DNA of 64,000 nucleotides from Plantago ovata (GCA_028274465.1 CM051456.1:80648753-80712752); one strand, 5' to 3'; shown: positions 12,281 through 23,172, numbered from the stretch's first letter. A program made the numbers and translations. Notes: generated by a model from the sequence alone, not told the origin.

Positions 12281-12859
12281 CTAGATTATATTGAATAGAA
12301 TGCCATTCTGCAAGCTTCTACGATTGCGATCATTCTCATCAATCGTATGCTCCACGTCCACGTCTATCTCCTGTGTTGTAGCAGCGAAGTAGAGTTCGCT
12401 ATCATCAATTCCAATGCGCTGCTCAGTTTGGTGCAGCGTCATTCCCAAATTCCAGAAGTAGTCGGCCACATCATTAGGATTGAATGGACGTATGTCTCCC
12501 CGATGGTTGTTTGAAACCGATATACCGGTATTAGTTCCTGTCACCAATACGATGTGAGGTCTTGAAAACCTTATATGATTGCTCAAGTCAGCCTCATAGT
12601 TTCTTGGAATGACGTTGCTATCTTCAATGGTATGTGCTGCATTCAACCATATGAACCTGTATCTATATCGGTGCGATAGGCGTTCTTCCATATCCATTGA
12701 TATCGTAACAACCCAATTCTGTTCATCTGTCAGACGGACATTGATTTTTAGTTCATGCTCCGTCGATATAGATATGAATTTCCAGAATGCTTTGCCACGA
12801 TGTTCAGCCAGTGTTCGTGGGTTATCAATGTTGATAGTTTCAATATGTATGTGCGACAT
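12281..12859 (-). CDS. Cysteine-free 192-aa protein of unknown function (MULE-encoded)
   Basis: I do not recognise this protein. It is a single uninterrupted frame with an ATG at 12859. It has no cysteine, no obvious signal peptide or membrane segment, and many charged and aromatic residues. The middle reads RYRYRFIWLNAAH, followed by IVLVTGTNTGISVSNNHRG, and the C-terminal third is acidic (EIDVDVEHTIDENDRN). It lies between the ULP1 and RPA70-like genes and faces the latter head to head across ~450 bp, so a shared promoter is possible. An intact 579-bp frame in old, silenced DNA is unlikely by chance, so I take it as a real element gene. By analogy with the VANDAL gene trio it could be an accessory factor, but nothing in the sequence shows this. 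Confidence 0.6.
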   Translation of the reverse strand: MSHIHIETINIDNPRTLAEHRGKAFWKFISISTEHELKINVRLTDEQNWVVTISMDMEERLSHRYRYRFIWLNAAHTIEDSNVIPRNYEADLSNHIRFSRPHIVLVTGTNTGISVSNNHRGDIRPFNPNDVADYFWNLGMTLHQTEQRIGIDDSELYFAATTQEIDVDVEHTIDENDRNRRSLQNGILFNII

Positions 12860-13172
12860 TTTTTTACTTTTTTTCTGTGTGTTGCTGTTTCAAGAATTTC
12901 CAGAAATACTTTTCTCTGTTTGTCTGTGTTTTGCTGTACTCGACTGAATGTTGATGATTACACTGATGTTGTCTTCAATATTTATAGGAGTGTAAAAACC
13001 TGTTATCAAGAGTCATGTGTTTTTCATGAAGTGTTTTGTCCATTGTTGGAAGTGTTTTATCAAGAGTCCTGTTTTTTGATGAAGTATTGTCTTTACACAC
13101 TAGTTCCTTACAATTAGCAGAAAGAAGCGGCTTTTCTTATTAATAACTAAAAGAATCGTTTCTTCAAAATAA

Positions 13173-13203
<31 letters not shown>

Positions 13204-13308
13204 TTAACACAAAATGAATAATATCTCTCAAAGGGTTTTTGTTTTTATTTCTCTCAAAGAGGTTTCTCTCTAAACCGTTTCTCCTTCTTTCAATTGTCGA
13301 CATACAAG
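12860..13308. promoter_or_regulatory. Divergent spacer between the unknown gene and the RPA70-like gene
   Basis: A ~450-bp head-to-head spacer with an (ATA/AAT)n microsatellite at about 13165-13201 and an imperfect duplication around GTGTTTT.TCAAGAGTC (12985-13080). A candidate bidirectional promoter; no mapped start sites. Confidence 0.45.
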
Positions 13309-16300
13309 ATGGATCTCACAGTCTGTTTAGATCAAATCTGTGCCGGCGACCGTGTCTGCAAGCCTGTGTTGAAGGTTATTAGTATCAAACAAACAAACGT
13401 GGATCCATCAACAACAGAGCGTTACAGGTTTACTCTATTTGATTCTCTCAATACTCACCATGCCATGCTCTGTACAAACCTAAATTTTCGTGTGAAGAAT
13501 AACCTTGTTCGTAGTGGATCTATTATTGAGCTGAATGATTACACCTGCTGTACAATCAGAGATCGAAAGTAATTTTCTCTACTCTCAATTTATATATTCA
13601 TTTTATTTTTTGTATTCATTTTTTGTTCGTTTCTGTGTGTATGCTTGATGTTTTGAGTTTTACCTATATTGGGTTTGATGTAGTTGTTCATGGCATATGT
13701 GTATTTTTTGTCGTTTTACTTGGTGTTGTTTTTATTGTAACTTTTTGAAATGATAATGTTTTCGTGATAAAACTCAAACAAGCACAATATAAAACTCAAA
13801 CAAACACTATACAAAACTCAACATGTCTACATGGTGCTTTAGGATAAGTTTTATGTAATTGAGTTTTATATGATGTTTGTTTGAGTTTTATTTTCTGCTT
13901 CTTTGAGTTTTATGTATATTATGTTTCAGTTTTACTGAAGTCTGTTTTATGTGTCTGTCATCTGCTTCTATTAGTTTGAGTTTTATTGCTGTTAAGTTTG
14001 AGGTTTATGCATATAATGTTTGAGTTTTACTTGAGTCTGATTTATGTTTCTGTCATTAGCTCCTATAATTTTGAGTTTTATTGTTGTAAAGTTTGAGGTT
14101 TATGTATATTATGTTTGAGTTTTACTGATGTCTGATTTATGTGTCTATCATCTGCTTCTATTAGTTTGAGTTTTATTGTTGTTAAGTTTGAGGTTTATGT
14201 ATATTATGTTTGAGTTTTACTGAAGTCTGATTTATGTGTCTGTCATCTGCTTCTATTAGTTTGAGTTTTATTTGTTGTTAAGTTTGAGGTTTATATATAC
14301 ATGTCTACGTGGTGCTTTAGGATAAGTTTTATGTAATTGAGTTTTATATGATGTTTGTTTGAGTTTTATTTTCTGCTTCTTTGAGGTTTGTGTATATTAT
14401 GTTTGAGTTTTACTGAAGTCTGATTTATGTGTCTGTCATCTGCTTCTATTAGTTTGAGTTTTATTGTTGTTAAGTTTGAGGTTTATGTATATAATGTTTG
14501 AGTTTTACTTGAGTCTGATTTATGTTTCTGTCATCAGCTCCTATAATTTTGAGTTTTATTGTTGTTAAGTTTGAGGTTTGTGTATAGATGTCTACATGGT
14601 GCTTTAGGATAAGTTTTATGTAATTGAGTTTTATATGATGTTTGTTTGAGTTTTATTTTCTGCTTCTTTGAGTTTTATGTATATTATGTTTCAGTTTTAC
14701 TGAAGTCTGTTTTATGTGTCTGTCATCTGCTTCTATTAGTTTGAGTTTTATTGCTGTTAAGTTTGAGGTTTATGTATATAATGTTTGAGTTTTACTTGAG
14801 TCTGATTTATGTTTCTGTCATTAGCTCCTATAATTTTGAGTTTTATTGTTGTAAAGTTTGAGGTTTATTTATATTATGTTTGAGTTTTACTGATGTCTGA
14901 TTTATGTGTCTATCATTTGCTTCTATTAGTTTGAGTTTTATTGTTGTTAAGTTTGAGGTTTATGTATATTATGTTTGAGTTTTACTGAAGTCTGATTTAT
15001 GTGTCTGTCATCTGCTTCTATTAGTTTGAGTTTTATTTGTTGTTAAGTTTGAGGTTTATGTATATTATGTTTGAGTTTTACTGAAGTCTGATTTATGTTT
15101 CTGTCATCAGCTCCTATAATTTTGAGTTTTATTGTTGTTAAGTTTAAGGTTTGTGTATACATGTCTACATGGTGCTTTAGGATAAGTTTTATGTAATTGA
15201 GTTTTATATGATGTTTGCTTGAGTTTTATTTTCTGCTTCTTTGAGTTTTATGTATATTATGTTTGAGTTGTACTGAAGTCTGATTTATGTGTCTGTCATC
15301 TGCTTCTATTAGTTTGAGTTTTAATGTTGTTAAGTTTGAGGTTTATGTATATAATGTTTGAGTTTTACTTGAGTCTTATTTATGTTTCTTTCATCAGCTC
15401 CTATAATTTTGAGTTTTATTGTTGTTAAGTTTGAGGTTTATGTATACATGTCTACGTGGTGCTTTAGGATAAGTTTTATGTAATTGAGTTTTTATATGAT
15501 GTTTGTTTGAGTTTTATTTTCTGCTTCTTTGAGGTTTGTGTATATTATGTTTGAGTTTTATTGAAGTCTGATTTATGTGTCTGTCATCTGCTTCTATTAG
15601 TTTGAGTTTTATTGTTGTTAAGTTTGAGGTTTATGTATATAATGTTTGAGTTTTACTTGAGTCTGATTTATGTTTCTGTCATCAGCTCCTATAATTTTGA
15701 GTTTTATTATTGTTAAGTTTTAGGTTTGTGTATAGATGTCTACATGGTGCTTTAGGATAAGTTTTATGTAATTGAGTTTTATATTATGTTTGTTTGAGTT
15801 TTACTGAAGTCTGATTTATGTGTCTGTCATCTGCTTCTTTGAGGTTTACCACTGTCCATGCATGTTATAACTTATCATATCATTTTTTTTTCTCTTTTCA
15901 GGATCATTACTATTGTGGGATTCAGAACTATCTTGATAGATTCAACATGTACTGGTAGTTCAAGTGTGTTTGTCAATGCACAACAAGAAGTTTCTCAAAC
16001 CACAAGACCTCTTGCACAAGCTGACAACCAAATGCAGAAGTCGAGGATGAATCCAATTTCATTGAATGAAGCAAACAAGTTGAAAATGAAATTAAATAAT
16101 TTTACTCCCATTTCTGCTCTGACTCCATTTAATCGTAATCGGATTATTAAAGGTCGAGTTACTTGAAAAAATGAGGTACGACACTTCAACACTGAGAAAG
16201 GGCATGGTAAAGTGTTTTCGTTTGATGTGTTGGATTCTGGTGGAGGTGAGATCCGTGCCACATGCTTTAATGCTGTTGTTGACAAAATTCATGCATCTAT

Positions 16301-17432
16301 TGAAGTTGGTAAAATTTATGAAATATCAAAAGGTAACTTGAAAGCTGCCCAGAAGATGTTCAACTGTCTTAATAGTCGATGGGAAATTTATTTGGAGGCA
16401 TCATCATTGGTTAAGTTGTGCTCTAATGAAGATGATTTTATACCAAAGCAGATGTTTTGTTTCAAATCCATTGAAGAAATTGCAAATACAGAAAGTGATG
16501 TTGTAGTTGATTTGATAGCTGTGGTATCAACTGTTGATGCTTCTGTTCCTTTTATGAGAAAAGATGGAATGCAAACTCAAAGAAGATTTCTGAACTTGAA
16601 GGATCAATCAGGACGAAGTATAGAGTTTACCTTGTGGGGAGGTTTCAGCAGTAAAGAAGGTGAACAACTTTATGAAATGGTACAAACTGGGAGATCTCCT
16701 ATTTTGGCTGTGAAATTTGCTAAAGTGAGCAATTTTAGTGTGAAATCAATCTGCACGATATCTTCTACTCGACTGTTCATCAATCCTGTTTCTGTAGAGG
16801 CTTCTGCCTTAAGAAAATGGTTTGATAATGGTGGAAAAGAAATATTATTTGAATCTATTTCTAGGCCAACTCTCACTGCAGGCCTCAAAAAATTTGTTCC
16901 CAAAACATTGTCACAAATAACAGATGAGCGACTTGTAATGTCAAAATCACCAGACTGGATTTCTTGCAAGGCTACCTTAATATTCATTCACAATGATAGT
17001 TTGTACTACACAGCATGCCCTCTCAAAGTAGGTGATAGAATATGCAGCAAGAAAGTCACACAAACTGTGGACTCAAAATGATGGTGCGATACCTGTAAGA
17101 AGGAATTTAAAGATTGTGATTATCGATATCTGCTTCAAGCTCAATTCCAAGATCATACCGGTGCAGCTAATGTCACAGCATTCCAGGAAGTAGCTGAAAA
17201 AATTGTTGGTCATTCTGCCAAAGCAATTCATTTTTTACAAGATGCTGCTGGACCTGAAATTATTCATGACATATTGCATGATTGCATGTTTAAGCAGTAC
17301 AATCTCAAGCTTAAAATAATGGAGACCAATTATTACGATGAAAAGAAACTGGCGACTACAGTTGTCCACGCAGAGATGGTGAATTATGCACAAGAGGCTC
17401 AATATCTGGTTGATTTGATTTCGAAGTTTTAA
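13309..17432 (+). pseudogene. RPA70-like (replication protein A large subunit) gene captured in the MULE, two in-frame TGA codons
   Basis: Exon 1 (13309-13568) resembles the first OB fold of RPA70 (AMLCTNLNFRV, GSIIELNDYTC). The intron 13569-15901 is mostly tandem repeat. The rest reads in one frame from 15902 to 17432. It has a DBD-A-like region (KVFSFDVLDSGGGEIRATCF), a DBD-B-like region (FLNLKDQSGRSIEFTLWG) and a DBD-C-like region with a four-cysteine zinc ribbon (TACPLKVGDRIC ... WCDTC). RPA70 binds single-stranded DNA in replication and repair. The frame is broken only by TGA at 16164-16166 (after RVT) and at 17079-17081 (before WCDTC), with no frameshift. Both fit TGG-to-TGA or CGA-to-TGA changes, but sequencing error or an extra small intron cannot be excluded. 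RPA-like genes are well known in plant Helitrons; no Rep/helicase gene is seen here. Confidence 0.75.
13640..15857 (+). repeat. ~95.6-bp tandem array with higher-order structure, inside the RPA70-like intron
   Basis: The monomer is about 95 bp and alternates between two variants: one with ACTGAAGTCTGATTTATGTG ... CATCTGCTTCTATTAG, one with ACTTGAGTCTGATTT ... CATCAGCTCCTATAAT. Each monomer carries several TTTGAGTTTTA/TTTGAGGTTTA motifs. A marker GTCTACRTGGTGCTTTAGG recurs at 13825, 14303, 14590, 15163, 15450 and 15738. The spacings are 478, 287, 573, 287 and 288, all multiples of about 95.6. Around 13760-13820 several motifs are in reverse orientation. Confidence 0.85.
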
Positions 17433-18050
17433 CATTGTTGAACATGTTTTATTTTTAATTTGAAATTTATCTGTAATAACTCAGATTAGTACTACTTTCA
17501 GTCATATTTTTGAAAACTCTTTTTTAATTCTGTTTTATATGTTTTTTGAGTTTTATATGCTGTGTGTTTGAGTTTTTTATGGTGCTTGTTTAAGGTTTAC
17601 CACTGTCCATGAGTTAACATTGAAAATTCATGAAAATATATTACATGATCCCTTTACAGGGTGTTTGGGGTTGAAAATTCGTGGAATCCGGAAGTAATTC
17701 AATTCATTTTTCAGGGTGTTTGGGGTTGACCAATCCATCTAGGCTTGAGTGTATGTTTGAGTTTTATACGCTGTGTGTTTGAGTTTTATGTTGTGGTTTG
17801 TTTGAGGTTTACCGCTGAGCATGAGTTTCATATGCATGACAGTTTGAGTTTAACCTTCATAGAAATTTTTTAAATTTTTGAACAACTGTGAACATAAACA
17901 TGAGGAAAATCAAGAAAAACAGAGTATCAATATTAATGGGTCAGAGTCTACAAAATTCTAATTCTTAAACAAAGAAATATAGTATTGAAATCAAGGAACA
18001 TAGTCCACAAAAGACTAGAGTACTGAATTTTTTATGTATTCCTTGTTTCA
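17433..18050. other. Convergent 3' spacer of RPA70-like and transposase genes
   Basis: No coding frame supported. It contains sense-oriented TTTGAGTTTTA motifs (17540-17850) and a short duplication of GGGTGTTTGGGGTTGA (17659-17674 and 17714-17729). Confidence 0.5.
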
Positions 18051-21000
18051 TCAAATAACTTGTTCCTTCCTGGCGAAACTTGCTGCCTCTGTGGCTGAAC
18101 CTTTTTTCTTTCTTGGATTCTTCTCAATAGCACCCTTTATCCTTTTAGGCTTTCTTCCTTTTGTTTTTGCTTTTTCAGGATTACGCACTACAAGCATATT
18201 TTCTGTGCCATCCCCTGCTTCCTCCTCATTAGGTGTTTCAGAAATGGTTTGTTCCTTCCCCTTCATTATAAGATTAGTTTCATCCAAAGCTTTTTGGTAT
18301 GCTTCTTCTATAATCATTTTTGCCCTATCATTTCCCTCAGCTTTTATAACCAAGTTGAACCAGCTTCTGGACATTTGATGCCTCCAAGAAATTGAATCTG
18401 GTGCATTTTTCACAGTACTAATCTTATCTCTTTGCATGTCAAACACGTGACGCTTTATATCTTTAGTCCAACGTCGAAGAATATAGTCATCAGGAATTGA
18501 AACAACATTGTGTTGATGGAAAACACGAATGCAATGTTGGCAGAGCCATCCTCTTTCTTCAAACAACATACAGCTGCATTTAACCTTTATCACTCCATCA
18601 ATTTGAGAATATGTAACTGTTGAAATCCCATACTTTTCTTCATTTGGAATGACATCATATATGAAAGTATGTTGATCAGAAGATTTCAGGTCAACTCCAT
18701 TGGTAATAGAGTAAATGAACTGTTTTTCAAACTCCCCATAAATTTTGACAGTGTAGATCTGCATATCATTGACAAATTCACATGCATTAAATTCAAACAA
18801 TCATCATAGAAAACTCACGCAATTCTGTATAAAGTTTATTTTAGTATTTTTTTACCTTTGCAGCATGCTGTAGAATCTTATGCTGAGAGTATAGCATTGG
18901 ATGTGTTGTACTGCATAGAAACTCATTTTGAACCTCTGTTGATCTCCACCTCTCAACCATTTCATCAAATAAATCAAAAAATTGTGTCAGAGATGTATGC
19001 TTGTTCGAGTTAAACGATACAACGTTGTTTGTACTCTCACTCCTTTGTGATGACAATATCCCAGCAGAGAAGATATCTTTATTCAAAGCTCTACACCACT
19101 TGTCACGTAACCCATAACACTTTTTAAACCACTTTTTATTAGGGTCATCATGTTCGGTGTACAGGTTGTAAGTTTCAATCATTGTCTTCCATGTTTCCTC
19201 AAACACATCCTTGTCTCTACATATTTTCAGGCAGAATAGGAATGTTTTCTTAAATTCCTTATTGTTTTTCAAAGCACCAGCATTCTTATAAAAGTTTTGT
19301 TCAATATGCCACACACAAAGTCTGTGCTTTGTTGATTCCCCAAACACCTGAACAATCATATTCAACAAAACTCAAACATTTTCTTTAATTCAGATGTAAA
19401 ACTCAAACAAGAAGCACATAAAACTTAAAGAAACAACATATAAAACTCAAACATATAAAACATTTTTTATACCTCTGCAATTGCTTTGCTCATAGCACTA
19501 TCCTGGTCTGTAAATACTGTAATTGGTTTTTTCTGATCCATTGCTTCCAAGAATGTCTCCAACAACCAAACAAATGTCTCCGCTTGTTCATTAGCAAGAA
19601 AAGCACAACCGAAAACAACATTATTCCAGTGGCTATTGACTCCTACCAAAGGTGCACAAATCATATCATACCGGTTAGTACGGTATGTTGTATCGAAAAT
19701 CAACACGTCTCCAAAAAGTTTGTAATCCTCCCTCATAACCCAGTCGCACCAAAACACTCCACATAGTCTTGTTTGGTCATCAAGCATTACTCTGTAAAAG
19801 AACTCAGGATCCTGTCTTTGCCTTTTTAACAATGAATTTATCACACATTGTGAATCTTGTCCTCCAGTTTTATGGGCCCTCAGCCTGTAGTTGAAAATAA
19901 ACTTAACACAGTAATAAGCAACAAACATAATATAATTGAGAAGCAGAAGAACACATAACAAACACCTTCTTGAATACAGTTGTAAACCTCAAACAATAGC
20001 TATATAAATCTCAAACAAACACCATATAAAACTCAAACATATACAACTTCTAAGAAATTCAAACAAACATCATATTAAACTCAAAGAATCACATAAAATC
20101 TCAAACAAACAACATATAAAACTCATAGAAAACTAACCGGTTTACATAGTTGATATTATCTCGAACAGTGTGCCCAACGTTCTCTCTGCCTCCAGCATTG
20201 TGCATAAGAACTCTGTAACTCTGGCTTGGCTTTAATCTAGCCCCTTCCATACACTCGATTACTTTGCCTTTCTGTGGTGTAATCTTCCTTTGAGAACGCT
20301 GCAAGTGACTCCATTCTGGCCTAGCCAACTCATGGTTGTGTTCTGTAATATGATGCTTAACTTCAAAGCAATTTTCTTCCTTGTTGAATGCAATTCTCAA
20401 ACTAGCCTTGCAATCAGTCCTTCTGACTCTACTTTTTCTTGGCTTCTTTGCGTTTTGTTCTTTATCTTCTTCATTTCCTTCATCACTATCAACCAAAAGC
20501 ATAGGAGAAATTGCCACTGGTTGAGTTTGCTTAATAGGTGCTTTGCCTGCACGAGAACAGACGAAGTACTTTTCCTTGACAAATTTATCTTTGGATGTTC
20601 TTGTTGTTGAGATTCTAACAGAAAATCCAACCATTGATGCATACTGTTTGTAAAGTTCCTCAAAATGTTCCCATTTTTCCTTCTTTAAACCAATAAAAGA
20701 GAGTGGTATATGCTCTACAATAATATATTATAAAACTCAATCAGTATATGAATGAAACTCAACTATCAAAAGAGTAAAACTCAAATAAGTAATGCATAAA
20801 ACTCAAACGAATTTGCAACATACAGAACTTTACAGAGTAAAACTCAGAAACTTTTATCATACCACTCAAATCAATAATGCATAAAACTCAAACGAAATTG
20901 TAACATACCTGATTGTTCAGCAGGTCCTTTATCAGCTTCATGTTCACCAGCAAATCCTTCTGTAAATTCTGGATCTCTAGGTATTTCATCAATATTTTCA

Positions 21001-21311
21001 ACAAATCCTTCAGCAAATTCATTGCAATTTTCTTCAATATCAAATTCCGATTGTCTCATAGCAAACCCTTCTGTAATTTCTGGATCTTCAACAAATTCAC
21101 TGAAATCTTCTTCCATATCAAATTCCGATTGTCTCATAGAAAATCCTTCAGCTATTTCAATGAAGTCTTCTTCTATACGATCGACTTTAACCGCTGGAGA
21201 TTCCTTAATTTTCCTTGAACGTTTTGCCCTTTTTGAATTTGTCAATTGCATCAATCTAATCCTCAAACTGTTCAATTCATTCAACGATCTAGGAGAGTAA
21301 TCGTTCATCCC
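18051..21311 (-). CDS. FAR1/FHY3-type Mutator-like transposase, about five exons
   Basis: Exons on the minus strand, approximately: 21311-20909, 20713-20139, 19885-19472, 19349-18854, 18764-18051. Exon 1 encodes an acidic N-terminus with tandem EGFxMRQSEFDxEE repeats. Exon 2 carries the FAR1-type DNA-binding domain (YKQYASMVGFSVR, CSRAGK, DCKASLR, and HNHEL as the zinc-binding end). Exons 3-4 carry the MULE DDE core: first Asp in LIFDTTYRTNRYD, second in VFTDQDSAM, CxxH in CVWHIEQN, Glu in SQRSESTNN. Exon 5 has a SWIM zinc finger (CSCMLFEERGWLCQH) and a basic tail (KGRKPKRIKG). All key residues are present and no internal stop was noticed, so this copy may encode an active transposase. Its introns carry the AAACTCAAA motif, i.e. 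TTTGAGTTT in gene sense. Confidence 0.85.
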
Positions 21312-21337
21312 CATATTTGTTTTTCGTTGAAGCAATT

Positions 21338-21426
21338 GAAGATTCGTAGAGAGATAGAGAGACAATCGATATTTTTGTTGCAGAGAGACAATCGATATTC
21401 TCTGTTTTTGTTGCAGAGACGGAGAG
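21338..21426. repeat. Tandem GA-rich repeat in the transposase leader
   Basis: AGAGACAATCGATATT followed by TTTTTGTTGCAGAGA occurs twice in tandem (about 21356-21420), between GA-rich runs. It sits just upstream (minus sense) of the transposase start and mirrors the GA-rich leader at 4390-4425 on the other end of the element. Confidence 0.6.
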
Positions 21427-21449
21427 AGTGAAGAGATCCGGTTTTGTTT

Positions 21450-21469
21450 CGGGTTATAACATGACCCGC
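21450..21469 (-). repeat. Subterminal inverted repeat, right
   Basis: CGGGTTATAACATGACCCGC, exact reverse complement of 4266-4285. Just outside it, GGTTGGACCAGCGAGTT is duplicated in tandem (21479-21517). Confidence 0.7.
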
Positions 21470-21591
21470 GACTTATTTGGTTGGACCAGCGAGTTATTGG
21501 TTGGACCAGCGAGTTTTTTTATCTAGTTTGTAATTCCTTTGAGTCTCATTTTTGGTCTCACGAAACTAGTGGTCTCACCGGAGACGAACTC

Positions 21592-21600
21592 AACCATCAA
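21592..21600. repeat. MULE target site duplication, right copy
   Basis: AACCATCAA, second copy of 4170-4178. The LINE resumes at 21601. Confidence 0.7.
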
Positions 21601-22757
21601 ACCCTAATCCCCAACCTTCCACCTCACGAAGTGATCAGACCGCAATCCCTCAACCAAGGCAGACCCTTTCTGACTCAATTGAACATTCCGTCGCCCCAGA
21701 TGAACTCACCCACACAACCTTTCGGAAATTCTCTGAACCGGATCACTCAGACAGAGACGAGACAAGGTCCGAGAGCAGCTTTTCACCCATGGACTCCACC
21801 ACCCACTCTGACTCGTCAATCAATGAATGTAACAAACAACCGGGAAGCAAAAAGAGCAAGACAAGAAGGAGAGGGATCATAATCACATCTAAGAGACTTG
21901 CAATCAAACCTCGGAGCCATGCAGATGGATTGGGCACAAACAAGCCCTTTAGATCCAACTCAGAGATGGAATCCGAATTCCAGCCAGATAAGACCCAATT
22001 GGAACCCAACCGTTGCAACCATGTCGAACCAGACCAGCCCAAAGCTAGACTTAAACAATTGGCCCGTTCAAAACACAAATCAGAATCTGGCCCAACAGCA
22101 GGCCCAGTACCCAACCCTGACCCAACTGAAGAATCAAGCCCATTTCAATATTCCACCGAACCATCAATTTCAATCCCAAAATTACCCCCCAAGACCAATT
22201 TTAATCGGAACCCGACTACCTCCCCTTCCGCCATATCAATTCCACCAGAACCCACCACAGATCCACCCCCAATTTCCCCATCCACCTTTCCAGGTTCCGT
22301 GGAGCATTCCACCCCCAACACTAGCCTTATTTCCAATCCCGTTGATGCAACCCCCACCATCGATAATAGTCAATGCTTTACCAAACCCCTAGATAAAGAT
22401 CCCGGAAACCACAGATCCAAACCTCCAACTACAATCGGAATTTGCAGCATCAGTGATGGGTCAAGCAGAGAAAATACTCAAACAGATCGAGAAAATGAGC
22501 CCAAACGAATACACAATTCAATCCCTATGCACGGTACCCTACATCTTTCAGTTGTTGAAGACGACGACTTCAGTTTGGATGACGTACGAGATCAACAAGG
22601 AGGAGAATATTCTGGGTTCCCATGTGACCCACAGGATCAAAATCGAGCCACCTGCAAACGGAATAATACCGCCGGTGAATGCGCTCCCGATTCTAAGAGA
22701 AGAAGTGGAGCAACAGGAGGAAATCAAAGTGAAGCTACACCCAGATATCAAGTATGA
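21601..22757 (+). pseudogene. LINE ORF1 C-terminal region, frames mixed
   Basis: The frame that continues ORF1 across the MULE site stays open from 21601 to a stop at 22757, four bases before the ORF2 ATG. It is rich in Ser/Pro/Lys. A second overlapping frame (21898-22392, then open again after a TAG at 22390-22392) encodes a Pro/Gln-rich stretch that also looks protein-like. The original frame in this part is therefore uncertain and frameshifts are likely. The proline-rich, disordered C-terminal tail is all that can be stated. Confidence 0.5.
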
Positions 22758-22761
22758 CACA

Positions 22762-23172
22762 ATGAAGATTCTTGTTTGGAATGTTCGTGGAGTAGGGAAA
22801 AAAGAATTTATAAGAGAGATGAAGGAATATCTCTCTGTTTTCAATCCAATGCTAACACTACTGATGGACACAAGGGCAAGTGCAAGAGTTTCGGAGCCCT
22901 TAATCAAGCAACTCAAATTCGAGAATTACATAATTGTGCCTCCGCCGGCAGAAACACCACAGACTGGAGGATTTTGGCTCCTATGGGATGACAGACAGGT
23001 GAAGATGAGCTCCACAAAAATCTCAGACAGAATTATCAATGCTCGTGTTCTAATCAATACAATCAACAAGGAAGTAAACATCACAACGGTCTACAATGCA
23101 GCCCAACACTATAGACATAATCAGGCACATGGAAATGGCATGGCAACACAAGGCACTGGTCCGGGACATTGA
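22762..23172 (+). pseudogene. LINE ORF2 endonuclease domain, truncated
   Basis: The frame starts MKILVWNVRGVG, typical of the apurinic-type endonuclease (EEP fold) at the start of plant LINE ORF2, which nicks the target DNA. It continues with GGFWLLWDD and ends soon after, near NKEVNITTVYN. The downstream part of the endonuclease and the whole reverse transcriptase are missing. From about 23096 a different frame encodes an RNase H end. The copy cannot move on its own. Confidence 0.75.

Larger units (their letters stand above)
4179..21591. mobile_element. Large Mutator-like element with ULP1, RPA70-like and FAR1-type transposase genes
   Basis: A 17.4-kb DNA transposon flanked by a 9-bp duplication, inserted in LINE ORF1. 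Gene order: ULP1 protease (+), small unknown (-), RPA70-like (+), FAR1-type MULE transposase (-). The outermost bases do not form a long terminal inverted repeat. Instead there are subterminal inverted sequences: a perfect 20-bp pair (4266-4285 and 21450-21469) and a GTGAGACCA motif near each end (4218-4226; reverse copies in 21553-21578). MULEs carrying ULP1 genes (Kaonashi/KI-MULE) and MULEs without long TIRs (for example VANDALs) are known in plants. An RPA70-like gene in such an element is unusual to my knowledge. Confidence 0.8.

Noticed and set aside
13640-15857. CRISPR-like array
   Set aside because: Plant DNA, monomers tandem without unique spacers, and inside an intron; a satellite-like array.
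13309-17432. Helitron carrying the RPA gene
   Set aside because: No Rep/helicase, no TC start or CTRR end with hairpin was recognised, and the surrounding motif is continuous with the MULE genes.
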